From positions 186,001-250,000 of the forward strand of contig JAQGEQ010000289.1 of assembly GCA_034620365.1 (NCBI GenBank): DNA of 64,000 nucleotides, given 5' to 3'. Below the pieces are notes generated by a model. It did not search any database and was not told where the DNA came from. It was given only the letters and a program-made list of their open reading frames with translations. Below are positions 25,021-36,002 of the stretch, in pieces. The stretch comes from Pegea sp. RAD2-039. Lineage: Eukaryota; Chordata; Thaliacea; Salpida; Salpidae. Made by a program: the position numbers and the translations under genes. How positions within the stretch are numbered: position 1 is the first letter of the stretch; every line of letters begins with the position of its first letter.

Positions 25021-26033
25021 TTTATGAATTGTGCTATTTGACATTTTAAACTTTTTTTTAAATATTTCTCTCTTATTGTAGTGTGTTGATTCTTATCTGT
25101 TATTAGGCGTTAAATTAAATAAATAAAATTGGAATGACATTTGCTTTTAATAATAAGATTTTAAATCTTTATCAAGCTTCAGGATTCCTGTTGTAAGTCA
25201 ATCTACCACCTCAGTAAGACTCTCTTATGAAACTGTATTTTGTTTTGTAAAACTATTTTTTGAATTAATTATTTTTGGTGAACTTCATTAAGAAAGAATG
25301 TATTCTTTAATAAAAAAAGTATTTCAATATATTTCAATATTTCAAATACCATTTTCTATATACCTTTCTCGTATAATGTTTCTACCAACCCAGTGTATGC
25401 ACTAGTTCAACAAATTCACTAGACCGGATAGTTTTACAAGATATGTTTGGATAAACTCAACGTTGTTGAATTTTATAATTTGGCTAAAAGGCTAATATAC
25501 GAAGAGTTATATATTTACAGTTTTATATTTCAATAAAATGAATATTATTCAGTGTGATTCAATAAAGGCTTTCTCTTCCACTGTCAAAATTATGACATTT
25601 CATTAGATATAAAATAAATTAGAATTGAGACCATGAAGGTGAAAGCATATTGATACTTAAAGTTTTAGTATCAATTACCAAGCTTAATTTCTTTTTTGGA
25701 TATCTTTTTGACTATTTATTGATACCAGCTACAGCTCAAAGAAACACTTATATATATATTTAAGCAGAAAGATGAGAGAAAGGTTTTAATAATTATCTAA
25801 TTAATAAGAAACTAGACAATAGTTCCAAATTGTTTCAATTTTCTTTTCTTTTTCAGACCAAATGCTTGATCAAACTTTTAATGTAATTCTTTCTATTGAA
25901 TTTAAGATAAACTTTTTCTTCAGAACTCATATTTTATAACATGACTTGTAAAAAAATTTTTCTTCTTGATTTTTTTTATTTGCACGATTTACACTTGAGT
26001 CAGATTCAGATAAATTAAAAGAAAAGAAAATAA
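25021..26033. other. AT-rich stretch, nothing recognised
   Basis: This includes the presumed 3' untranslated region of the exon ending at 25020. No further coding signal is seen. Confidence 0.45.
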
Positions 26034-27402
26034 TTCACAGCACATAAAAAATATATTTTTTCCGCTGCCTTAATTCATCATTTTTACATTATTACTTTTA
26101 ATATTATAAAAAACTTGATCTGTTCTAAAAATATCTTTTTTTTTATCACAATTTCTTTATCTTTTGCATTCATCTAAATATAATATAATTTTGTATTTAA
26201 AAAAAATAATATATTTGGTTTTAAATGTTTCTTCTACTGTCATATTTATTTATATATTGTTGCTTTAAATTATAATTATTCAAATTATTAATATCATTAT
26301 TATTTAAATAGTGATGCAATTTTATAAAAATAAGTTTTTTATCATCTTTGTAAAAAAATACTATATTCTTTTTCAATTAAGTATGTGGCTTATAACCAAC
26401 TGTGTTAGTTATAATTGACTAAACTATTTTTTCATGTTTAGTTGTTAGTATAATAAATATAATTAGACAATGATTCAATGTTTTTGGGGCTCGGATCCTA
26501 CTGAGGTCGAGGACCTATTACACTCTATTTTCCCAAATGGCTGAATAATGAAACTATCTTGAAGTTGTTTTAGGAAGAGGAAGCTTAGATGGAAAATCTA
26601 CAATCTTTTAAACTCAACGACACTGTCCCAGATCATTGGATGGTATTATCAGAATCTAGACTTTTAAGGGTGGCATGTTTAACAGTATAAGGCACTAGCA
26701 GTCTCATAGTGATGAAACTCAGATAACACTTTCATGATTCTGCAAGGGCGGTCCAGAGTCCAAATCATCTTTGCCATACTGGGAGATTACAGGACTTTCT
26801 GTCAGGAAAAGATATTTTGATGAAAATAACTTTACTAAAAGTTTTAACTATTCTGCACTCTTATGATTCTTGTTTCATGTGTATATCACATTCATATTTT
26901 GCAAATATAAATAAATTTTATTAGCAGAATAAAAAGAAGCAAAATAGAGGATTTATTCAATTTAAGGATTTAGTTATCCTCAAACGTAGATTGATAGAGA
27001 AATTATTTTGTACTGAAAAAACGATTTTAAATGGTACTCTTATGGAATTAGACTAAAACTTATTTATTTTGAATTCATTTTGTATTTTATGAGTATAAAA
27101 GAATGCATTTATTTGAAACGTACGAATATTTATTATTTGAAGGAAATATATATAACCTCTTAAGAGCTTTATTTTAAAAATATTTAAAACGCTGAATAAT
27201 AATAAAGTTTTTATTATAAAAAAATGAACCATCAAACCTCAAGAAGAATAATAATTGAATTATTTTCCGACTTTCATCCAATAAGCGCTCTAATTTCATC
27301 AATTATATGATTAAGAAATTTTCATCAATTGCTTTTTAACATTTTTGTCTTATTTCAGAGTTTTTTGTAATTTTATTAAACTCACAAAGAGCTTTTTAAG
27401 TG
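26034..27402 (+). repeat. Long direct repeat, left copy (partner 40560-43664)
   Basis: Two blocks match the partner in the same orientation. Block 1 is about 26034-26245, beginning TTCACAGCACATAAAAAATA, against 40560-40797. Block 2 is about 26548-27402, including GAAACTATCTTGAAGTTGTT and ATTCTGCAAGGGCGGTCCAG, against 42807-43664. Differences are few. No coding capacity is evident. The motif ATTATTTGAAGGAAATATA...AAAACGCTG occurs inside block 2 and again just before block 2 of the partner, so the unit may once have been tandem. Confidence 0.85.
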
Positions 27403-27713
27403 GACATTAAAAATAAATAAAGATACATGAAAAATGTAATACATGATACATAATAATTTTTTCGGTAAAATTGTTTGAATCGTATTTTACACAACTTTTT
27501 TTTTCAACTTTGAAGTCTAATCAAGTATCTTCAAATTTTCAGATATTAAAATTCATATAAAATAATTTAAATATGAATAATTCGGGCTTAATAATGAAAA
27601 AATGGATGCTATAATTAAACTCCAGAAATTTTGTGGGATCTGTATTTGTTCTACTTCTGCTGTGATATGAAGGTTCATCTTTTAAACTCTGAATATTTAC
27701 TGATGAAGAAATA
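27403..27713. other. AT-rich flank before the minisatellite
   Basis: No gene is supported. The minus-strand open frame at 27539-27757 runs into the minisatellite and is probably chance. Confidence 0.45.
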
Positions 27714-27823
27714 TTCTGATGACACAATCTTCTGATGACGTAATCTTCTGATGACACAATCTTCTGATGACGTAATCTTCTGATGACGTAATCTTCTGAT
27801 GACGTAATCTTCTGATGACTATA
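27714..27823. repeat. 16-bp minisatellite with CRE-like half palindromes
   Basis: Seven copies of TTCTGATGACGTAATC stand head to tail. Copies 1 and 3 carry GACACA in place of GACGTA, so the first four alternate with a 32 bp higher-order period. Each GTA copy contains TGACGTAA, a variant of the CREB/ATF site. Confidence 0.95.
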
Positions 27824-28471
27824 AGTAAGGGCGAACCTTAAGATAATTTTTAGAATTTAATAACAACCAACAAAGCAGAATTTGCTAAAAATCTTATTTT
27901 TAATTTTCATAATATTTTTTTATTTATTAAAAAAAATAAATTTTACTTCTAAAACAACTAATGGAAATCTTCTATAAAACCATAGTAACTCATTTATGTC
28001 ATTTTCTAAAATTTCTTCCTAAAATAATTAACAGCTTACAAAGGTGTTTAAGATACTAACGGCAAGTAACAACAAAAATAATTATACCAACGAAGGAAGC
28101 TGTAAAAATACTCTCTGACTAAAGCTTGAAAGCAAAGGTTAATAATTGCTTCAGTCTCATGAAAAGAGAAAGGCTGCAGACATCTTATGATCAAGAGACC
28201 TTAGTAGATTTTAAGAAAATTGTTTGCTGAGAGAATTATCAGCAACTTTTTATATTTGTTTTATTTGTTAAGTTTTTATGAGAATAAAATCGCGATTATT
28301 TTAAAACTGAGGCTTTTATTATTAGTTTGTTGATTCATTCCTGATTCAGCTCAGAAATAGTTTTAAGACAACAAGTTGTAAATAAAAAGTTCTAAAATTG
28401 TTAGGATAATTCAACTCGTTGTAGGTTCTTAGTTTTAATCAGAATGAATTTGATCTAATATAATCAAGGGG
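27824..28471. other. AT-rich stretch, nothing recognised
   Basis: No splice-supported frame or repeat partner was found. Confidence 0.45.
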
Positions 28472-28696
28472 TTAAAAATAAATGTTAGGGTAGATGGATT
28501 GATCAACATGATGTGAAGACCTTCCGGCAAGTACACTGGTGACCAGACAAGCCAATGCGTAAAAGACACACTCGGCCACTTTTTTCACAGGGTTCTGACT
28601 CTTCCTTACGCTTTCCTCCATTCTCTGTAGCGACGGCTCTAACTTGCTTACAAAAGTTGTTGTCGCATTGTTGATAAGACTTTTTATGCTACACGA
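28472..28696 (-). other. Unidentified open frame of 75 codons, possible exon or decayed element
   Basis: On the minus strand the frame is open from a TGA at 28697-28699 to a TAA at 28472. It reads KSLINNATTTFVSKLEPSLQ, then RMEESVRKSQNPVKKVAECV and FYALACLVTSVLAGRSSHHV. Composition is less AT-rich than its flanks, and there is a plausible hydrophobic stretch near the end. The only methionine is near the middle. It belongs to no family I recognise. The GC-richer region continues to about 29100 with several stops, so a degraded transposon or gene is the likeliest explanation. Confidence 0.3.
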
Positions 28697-29466
28697 TCAG
28701 CTGTTTAACTGCAACTTTGTTTATTTTTTGGAGAATACCTGTTTTTGCAACCTGCTGTAACTTTAGGCAAACGACCAATCTCCATTTTCGAAACATTCAA
28801 ACAATAAGATGTGAGTCAACACTGACGGCTATCAAAATTCCACAAAGTTTCTCATCATTAAACGTGCTTTTAGCTTCTTGTAAAGTTTTCGGTGGTTAGG
28901 GTTTCTTATAAGGATCTTTCCATCGATGATTATAAAGGACTCCTTTCTGAATGGACAGTTTGTCATTGATAGAACACCTTGATGGCAAATCGTTTTTTGT
29001 AAGAAGTATTTGACGACTACTTGATCGTTTGCGTCAAATCAATCTTTGTTTTACAATTCAGAAAAATCGATCGATGTTTAAGATTTAGTCTATCCTAGAA
29101 GCAAGGGATCGGTAGTATACATATATCTAAGTTTTGTTTAAGGAACATATTGCTACTAAACCTTGTTGGAATCTTTTCAAAGCTCTTTTGTTGTCTGGTC
29201 AACTTCACTTGCTAACAAAGATGTAAATAAGTGTCAGTATTTCAAATGCATTCTTCATGGTTTTAAGCTGTTGTTTTGCTAAAAAATCGCATTTTTGACG
29301 CAAAAGTCTGCATAGAGCTCATTCTCTTATTTTGTGTCTACCTAAAATACCTTCCCATTTTTTTTACTTAATTTGTTGTTAAAATCATCAAGAACTTATC
29401 TTTTGTAGCATTTAATTAGGTGCTTTGAACAAGGATATATTCCTGTGGATTTTAGGGTGTTAAATA
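28697..29466. other. Mixed-composition stretch with coding-like but broken frames
   Basis: On the minus strand near 28870-29040 a broken frame reads NCPFRKESFIIIDGKILIRN and continues toward LYKKLKARLMMRNF before a stop. It looks like old coding sequence, perhaps from the same source as 28472-28696, but I cannot name it. Confidence 0.3.
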
Positions 29467-29532
29467 ATTGCTGACTAAAATGGTTATTATTGTTGACTAA
29501 AAAGGTTATTATTGTTGACTAAAAAGGTTATT
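29467..29532. repeat. 22-bp tandem repeat, three copies
   Basis: Three consecutive copies of ATTGTTGACTAAAAAGGTTATT are present, the first with two substitutions. Confidence 0.9.
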
Positions 29533-29959
29533 ACAGCTGTAACGATTCATCAAAGTACTTTTGCAAATCTAAGTTCTACCCTCCTGGAGGAAAAAGAAGT
29601 CTAATTATAAATGGGCTTTAACTTATGTTTTTATTGAAAGAATTATCCCAGAAAGTTTATGAACGGCTTTATTACCTAAGTGTTTTTGAGAATAAAACTT
29701 TTAATTTGAGACACTACTATAGTATTATTATTGTTGTTTATCAGTTTGCTCACTTAAGCATTAAATAAATTCAGAAGTTTTTTAGTTTATGACAATGAAA
29801 ATGACACCTAAGTGGACAAGTGATTTGCAACACCGAAACAGCGCAGAAAGCAGCTACAAATCCTCAATAAATAGTTTCAGAGTAACTAGTGGAAACTGGA
29901 GAAAAAGTAGATTCTATACAAAAGTAGTCTTAAAGCAAAGAAAACAGAACATCAGATAG

Positions 29960-31957
29960 AAGTTTCTTCGTCTTCTTCAAATTGTGTCTTTGTTGGATGA
30001 TCCACTTGGTTTAGAGACTCTTCTTTTGATTATCGGAATGTTTTCCGGGAATGGAATAAAGATATCTTCATCTTTATATGATCTTCTACAGATTTAAAAA
30101 TTGAAATTCTTTTTGTTATTTACAAATATTTGATTACCTCTCTAAACCTGGTTCTTCTTTCACACGAATTCTGTTCATGTGAGATTTACATCGATAAAAC
30201 TTCTTTTCGTTATTGATGATTCCTTTTTGAAAATCAAACGTTTCCTTGTTTATTGAAAATTGAGGAAACTCCAATTGCAAATCACTAATTGTTTTGATTC
30301 TTTTGATTTTAGGAGCTGAGTAACGTCCAAATGTTTCACAAGGAGATTCGTAGTAAAAATGTTGAAGATTAGATCTTGTGTGGACTTGACGAAGCCATCC
30401 TTCATCAAGATACTCAGCCGAGTAAAAGGTTCGTTTATTTCCATCAAATGATTTCACTTCCCAGCAAAAATCCCATCTTCCAAAATCTGTTCTTTTATGC
30501 TCTTCCATCAATTCTTGAGCTCTCATTGTAATATAGATGGGAGATCTTGCATTTCTTGTTCTCAATTGATTTCTGGATGTTAAAAATATTTAATATTTAC
30601 TTGTAAAAATCATTTGATTAAAATTATAAAAGATTTGTAATTAGATAAATAAACAGAAAGAAACATACTAACTAATTTAAATGATTATTTTCATCTTTAA
30701 ATATTTATTGTGTCTTATAAAATTGAAACAACTTCTGTAGTTGCCACGTGACTACTTCCATGGCAACAGAAGCTTCTTTTTAAATATTGATTATAAAAAT
30801 TATAAATGTTTACATATTTCAAAATCATAACAAAATAATTCAAATAATTAATAAATAATTTCATTTAAAATTTAAAAATATATAAATATAAACTGATGGT
30901 ACCTAATTCCACTTGTGCTTGTTGGATCAACTGATGTAGCTGAATCCTCCACAAATCTCTTATCTTCTATAGGAGCAATTCCTGGGATTGGAATAGAAAC
31001 TGTAACTCCTTCTTCTTCTAAAGATCTAAAAAATACGAAAATTAAAACAGATTTTCTATATTTTCAAATAATATAAATTTATATATAAATATATAAATTG
31101 AAAGTTCCAAATATTTTTTATATAATTATCAATTTAAATCTTATTTTCTATCTCTAATACTTATTTTAAAATACCTCATTGATTCATGTTCTTGTTTTAC
31201 ATGATTTGTGTCTTCAAGATCTTCAGTCTTTAAGATTGGGGTTGGTTGTTGTTGATCCATAAGTAACTACTTAAGATGTTAATAAAATCACAAAATTTGT
31301 TCTAATAACTAAAAATTTATGAATTAGTTTAAAATAAGTTGATTTGAAATTAGTTTTTATAAAATATATTTTTCTGAATATTTTAAATCAAAACTTATCA
31401 TAAGTATCAAGACTCAATTTACAAATTTAGATAAGAATTGAAATTCCTAACTAAATGATGTAATGTTAGTCTTTCATCGTTTTCAAATAAATATATTATT
31501 TATTTGAGTTGTAAAAAATACAAATAATTCAAATAATAGAATTAAATATGTTTTTTAACAATTGGAAGTATATTTAAGGTAATAAAAACAAAAGTATTTT
31601 AGATAAATCAAATAAATAATAATCGAATTTTTATTTCTAAACAATTAATTAGAAATGATCAAAGTTGATTTACGTGATTAGTATTACTCGTAGTAAAATT
31701 ACAAATGTTTAAGTAACCCTGAATTTGATCTGGCATAAGTATCATGTTAGTCTAAACTGGAATGAAACTGTTTCGAAATTGAGTTATAGAAACATTATAA
31801 TGCTAATTTAATATTTCGAAATATTTCATTTATTGTTTATTAGATAAATTTGTTGAATAAATATTTTTTGTAATTAACAATTTCATTCGAACTCGTTTTA
31901 TTGAAGAGTAAAAATTGATATCTCTTGTTTCTGGAATCTTCTTGTACAACTTATAAG
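29960..31957. repeat. Segmental duplication unit, left copy (partner 36573-38557)
   Basis: About 2.0 kb, covering the whole MBD-like gene copy 1 with its introns and about 0.7 kb of 5' flank, is repeated in the same orientation at 36573-38557 with only scattered substitutions and small indels. Identity starts at AAGTTTCTTCGTC and ends at GGAATCTTCTTGTAC in both copies. Confidence 0.95.
29977..31260 (-). CDS. MBD-like (methyl-CpG-binding domain family) protein, copy 1
   Basis: Four exons, 31260-31175, 31025-30903, 30572-30138 and 30085-29977, join in phase to 250 residues. Residues of about 125-188 read like an MBD/TAM fold: EYLDEGWLRQVHTRSN, FYYESPCETFGRYSAPKIKR, then ISDLQLEFPQFSINKETFDF. 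This follows the family pattern GW-R-V--R...VYY-SP-G...FDF. Proteins with this domain usually bind methylated or unmethylated CpG DNA or partner proteins. Compared with copies 2 and 3, the core has Q-H-F for H-H-V and PCE for PCG, changing otherwise shared positions. The classical Asp and the Arg following the core Phe are not clearly conserved, so methyl-CpG binding is uncertain. The N-terminus is acidic and Gln-rich. Exons 2 and 4 both encode an IP-x-P...P-I...R motif. Confidence 0.75.
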
Positions 31958-33010
31958 TTGTTTCATCTTTATTTATTGTCTTTTGCAGTTAATTAAGTTG
32001 AATTATAATTTTTAAATAGAAGTTGGTGAACGGAAAGAGTATTTTGCAAGGATTTAATATTAAGCTAATAGGGGCAGTGTTTTTATGATTGAAAGGGTAC
32101 AGCTCTTTTAAGAACAGCTTTCCTAGTAAACAATATTTGAACAGATTGAAGATTTTAAGGATTTTGTTCAAGATAAAGACTTCATGGGGAAAAGTGAAAC
32201 TGTAAGATGGAAGTGATGTACATGATATGAAGTTTCAAAAATGTCTATATTATTCCAGTTTTAAAAGATTTGAGATTTGGTTATGAAATAACTGCAGCAG
32301 TTCGTAACTTAAGCATTTGATACAAGTTTATTAGAGATGAAAATGTGGAAATATTAGAGGACAGGAAATTAGGAAAATTTAGTTTTATTTAAATAAAAAT
32401 TAGATGATGTTAGAGTTTGAAAGTTGATTTATTTACAAATGAAAATATTTGCTGGTAGCTAGGTTTATATTAAAACCGTAAGTCTGTAAATACCAAAAAA
32501 TCAAAGAATATTTCAGTTAGTATCAAAATGTTTAGCATCGTCGGCAAAGAGATGTTTCCAGAAGTATTTAGAGTAAGGAAGAGTCTTCAATTCATTGATG
32601 TAAAAATAGAAGTAAAGAGAACCGATTATGTTGTCTTGGCAATTATCACTGGACATTCCAAGAAAAGTTGAAAGAGAATTACTGATGATGACTTATTGCT
32701 GTCTATCTTCAAAGAATTATTTAATTCAAGAGTTAGATTTGATAATAAAATGTCACTAATAACCATCGATCACTGTCCTTTCATCGGGTACCAGACAACC
32801 TATAAAAAGGCTCAACGTCTGAAGATATGCAAGTAATTCATAAATAAAAAAGATGGTCTTGCGTTAATGACAAAATATTTACTTTTTACTGGACTTTCTT
32901 TCAAGATATTTGGAGATCTGCTATATTTTAGAGTTGAAAGAAACCACCAGAATTGACGATAGGGTAACGTTGACAACAGATTTGTAAATAGAAATGATGG
33001 AAACACTGTT
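31958..33010 (-). mobile_element. Reverse-transcriptase remnant of a LINE
   Basis: On the minus strand near 32515-32625 a broken frame reads GSLYFYFYINELKTLP and then KHLFADDAKHFD, matching the non-LTR RT pattern (G-S-x-L...F-IN-L followed by FADD). Upstream (32812-33006) and downstream coding-like pieces continue in other frames. Many stops and indels show it is dead. It differs from the LINE at 22440-24856, so it belongs to another or much older family. Confidence 0.55.
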
Positions 33011-33859
33011 ATAGATGAAAATCTTTCATTTTATACAATTTGCGCTTTTGATGATTACTAATAAACACGATTGATCTTTCACTTGACTTGTTTGTTGCTT
33101 GAAGAATTGGTTACAAGTCAAGATGCTCAATTGCCAACTAATATTTTTGTGAAACTATTTACTCTTCGTAAAGTTGAACTCTTCAAATATTTTCAAGACT
33201 GATGCTAATTAAGAAGAGAAATTTATTGAAATTATAAATTTAATGTGTATAAATATAATTATTATGAAATTATTTATTTTTTTTACTGGTTTTATCACTT
33301 TTGTTATTCTTAAAATAATTGCAAAATCTGAAAAATAAATAATAATTTTTGTAGCTTATAAAATGTTTATTGATTTGGAATTTATTTGTTTAAAATTGAC
33401 AGAAATTGTGATTTAGTTGATAAAAATCATTTGAAAAAGATCAGAAAAGTTTTTGTGAAATTGCTGAAGATGCAGCAAAATGAGAAATAATCTAGAAGTA
33501 AGTAGGACAAGTGACCAGTCTATTGCTCAAACTAACTTTTGTATCCACATAAGTAAAAGACGTTGTTGGAAAAAGTTTCTTACGGTTTTACTTTCATCTT
33601 TTATAAATTATTTCATTTTGTTTTAATTATTCTCACACAACTATCCATAAAAGTTTTTTTTTAAATATGAAAAAAGCGAATAACTTTGATGAGATTTTAT
33701 TAATCAGAAAAATTTTCTAATAAAAGTTGTAATGTGAATTTATTTGAAGCTTAACAATAATAATTCCTTATTTAGTTATTTGCAACATATTAACAACAAG
33801 ACAGATTATTTCATTAAAATAAATCCGACATTTCAATCATATTATCCTTCATTAATCAA
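33011..33859. other. AT-rich stretch between RT remnant and MBD copy 2
   Basis: No gene is supported here. It contains the 3' side of the minus-strand gene ending at 33860. Confidence 0.45.
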
Positions 33860-34747
33860 CTAAGCTGTACATTCAGCTAAAATCGACATTTGTTGTAAAA
33901 TTGAAGTTAAAGTCTTGTCTACATCAACATTGATTGCATCTTCAGCATCAACTCTCTTTTCAGTTGGATGTTCTTTAAATTTCTTCTTATCAAACTTTAT
34001 GAGTAGTGATACAAGGTTTGAATTTGAAGGAAGATCTTTATAATCATCTATTCGTGTTAAACGCGCGATTTGGATAAATAATATATCGATTATATTATAC
34101 TTGTCAACTTTTGCATGTAAATTTCGTTGCTGGTTTTTGATAAACTTCATCAAATTCTTATAACTTTGAGAGTTCTTTATCTCTGGATATTGACAAATGT
34201 CTAAAAAACTTGATATTTGGGTGAAATAGTAAAGTAATAAACACTCTACCAAAGCAATATAGACAGTTTTCTGATCATCTTTTGATAGTTGTTTGTTCAA
34301 ATAGTTACACCAAAACTCTTTATTATGAAATTTTGCAGAAATATTATCTTCAGATATGTTTTGACGTCCATAAAACTTCTTTTCGTTATTGATTATTCCT
34401 TTTTGAAAATCAAACGTTTCCTTGTTTATTGAAAATTGAGGAAACTCCAATTGCAAATCACTAATTGTTTTGATTCTTTTGATTTTAGGAGCTGAGTAAC
34501 GTCCAAATGTTCCACAAGGAGATTCGTAGTAAACATGATGAAGATTAGATCTTGTGTGGACTTGACGAAGCCATCCTTCATCAAGATACTCAGCCGAGTA
34601 AAAGGTTCGTTTATTTCCATCAAATGATTCCGTTTCCCAGCAAAATCTTCTTCCTCGTTTTCTTTTAAACTTCTTCATGAACTCATGAGCTTTGATTGTA
34701 TCATGGTAGCTGGTGGGTGATCTTTTTACTGTTTCCGACTTATTCAT
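33860..34747 (-). CDS. MBD-like protein, copy 2, with a distinct C-terminal helical domain
   Basis: This is a single uninterrupted frame of 295 residues from ATG 34747 to the stop ending at 33860. The first 30 residues are basic and unlike copies 1 and 3. Residues 35-125 hold the shared block: FCWETESFDGNKRTFYSAEY, then the MBD core DEGWLRQVHTRSNLHHVYYE and SPCGTFGRYSAPKIKR, and KETFDFQKGI. After GIINNEKKFYG the sequence is unique: about 170 residues, predicted mostly helical (TVYIALVECLLLYYFTQISS, IDILFIQIARLTRIDDYKDL, TLTSILQQMSILAECTA), with no family I recognise. The intron between the shared block and the tail present in copies 1 and 3 is absent. An AG acceptor (TTTTTATAG) 26 bases upstream of the ATG may join a 5' untranslated exon. 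Confidence 0.75.
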   Translation of the reverse strand: MNKSETVKRSPTSYHDTIKAHEFMKKFKRKRGRRFCWETESFDGNKRTFYSAEYLDEGWLRQVHTRSNLHHVYYESPCGTFGRYSAPKIKRIKTISDLQLEFPQFSINKETFDFQKGIINNEKKFYGRQNISEDNISAKFHNKEFWCNYLNKQLSKDDQKTVYIALVECLLLYYFTQISSFLDICQYPEIKNSQSYKNLMKFIKNQQRNLHAKVDKYNIIDILFIQIARLTRIDDYKDLPSNSNLVSLLIKFDKKKFKEHPTEKRVDAEDAINVDVDKTLTSILQQMSILAECTA

Positions 34748-35518
34748 TGAAATTTGTTGATATAAAAACCTATAAAAAACAAAATATTAATGATAATAAT
34801 TATTTAGTAGAAATTTAAATTTATTGAAATATGAACATGATTAAAAGTACATCACACAAAAGGTACTTTTAACGTAAAGAGCAAGAACATAATGTCTTTA
34901 GCTTAAACTTCATAAAAATTGATGCAAAAGACACAAGGATCAAATTGGTTACAATTAATATGTCAGCTTGTAAGTTAGTTTGTAAAATTCTATTTCTTAG
35001 AAAAGATAAAGAATTGTTGAGAAAATTTGTCATTGACTACATATATAAAGGATAGAAAACAAAATGAAAATCATGTTTATTAATACTCAACAAGTGGTAG
35101 GATTTGAAACAAGGACATATTTATTACAAACATTTGTCTACTTGTCCAGTGGCATGATAACAACTTTGTAATAGGAACTAATAATTCTGGTTTGAAGTCG
35201 AAATACATCAAGACACGATTTATACAAATCCATGTTGGTTTGTTTGATGTAAAAGCTCGTCGGCCAGCAAAGCAAGTAAAAATTAAGTAAGAAGCAAATA
35301 ATGGGGTGGATGGTGGTTTAGTGGTTCAACTTAAGTTGGTGGAAAATATGGAAAAATACTTTTATACAGAAATAAATAAAAGGATAAAAAGTCCGAATGA
35401 ATTTTCTTTTTTGTGTTTCCAGTTTGTCATTTCCTAGCTTCTGTCTCTCCTCACTTTTATTGATTCCACTTTTCGATTGAAGAAGAGATTGTTAGATTCG
35501 ATTTTGATTCGTTGATTG
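34748..35518. other. Spacer between MBD copy 2 and acidic frame; diverged duplicate of 36200-36560
   Basis: Around 35090-35390 the plus strand shares a scattered pattern with 36260-36560: GAAACAAGGACAT against GAAACAAGCACAT, TTGATGTAAAAGCTCGTCGG against TGAGATGTAAAAACTCGTCG, and AATATGGAAAAA. This suggests an older duplication. I see no gene. Confidence 0.45.
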
Positions 35519-36002
35519 ATTAAACTCTGGATCTTTGTTGTCGGATTCTGATGCAAATGATGAAGTAGTGAATGATGTAGATAATAGTTTGATTGATGAT
35601 ATTCTCGATAAAGGAATCTGTGCTGTAAATAACTATGTCTTTGATGATGTAGATTTGATGAAAATTGATAAAGTTCATGTTGTAGTCTATAAATTGTTTG
35701 ATCAATAAACAAACAGTGGTGTCTATGAAGAAGTTGATGAGTTGATTGTTGATGAAGTTGGAGTTGTAGTTGACGATGAAGTTGATGTTGAATAAGTTTG
35801 TTAGAACGAAGTGGATGTTGAAGTTAATGATGAAATTGATGATACTGATAGCGGTGTTGTAGTAAGCGTAGTTGATGATCCAATTGATGATGATTCGAAA
35901 GTCGAAATAATTACTAAAGTTGCTGATGAAGAAGTTGTCGTTGATGATGATGGAAAGAAAAGTGAAGAAGAAAACTTCTCTCTTTTCATCTCCTTCAATT
36001 AA
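35519..36002 (+). pseudogene. Broken acidic Asp/Val/Glu-rich reading frame
   Basis: One plus-strand frame runs about 160 codons to a TAA at 36000-36002, interrupted only by three stops (35706, 35793, 35802) and no frameshift. It reads SLLSDSDANDEVVNDVDN early and VNDEIDDTDSGVVVSVVDDP and KVADEEVVVDDDGKKSEEEN late. No ATG-started intact version exists. The composition may come from a decayed GATGAAGTT-type simple repeat, or from a real acidic protein gene that was lost. The opposite strand is also largely open for the same compositional reason. It lies between MBD copies 2 and 3. Confidence 0.4.

Noticed and set aside
28490-28565. A tRNA-like string (GTGGCCGAGTGTG) on the minus strand
   Set aside because: It resembles a Leu/Ser tRNA start, but no B box or matching acceptor stem follows.
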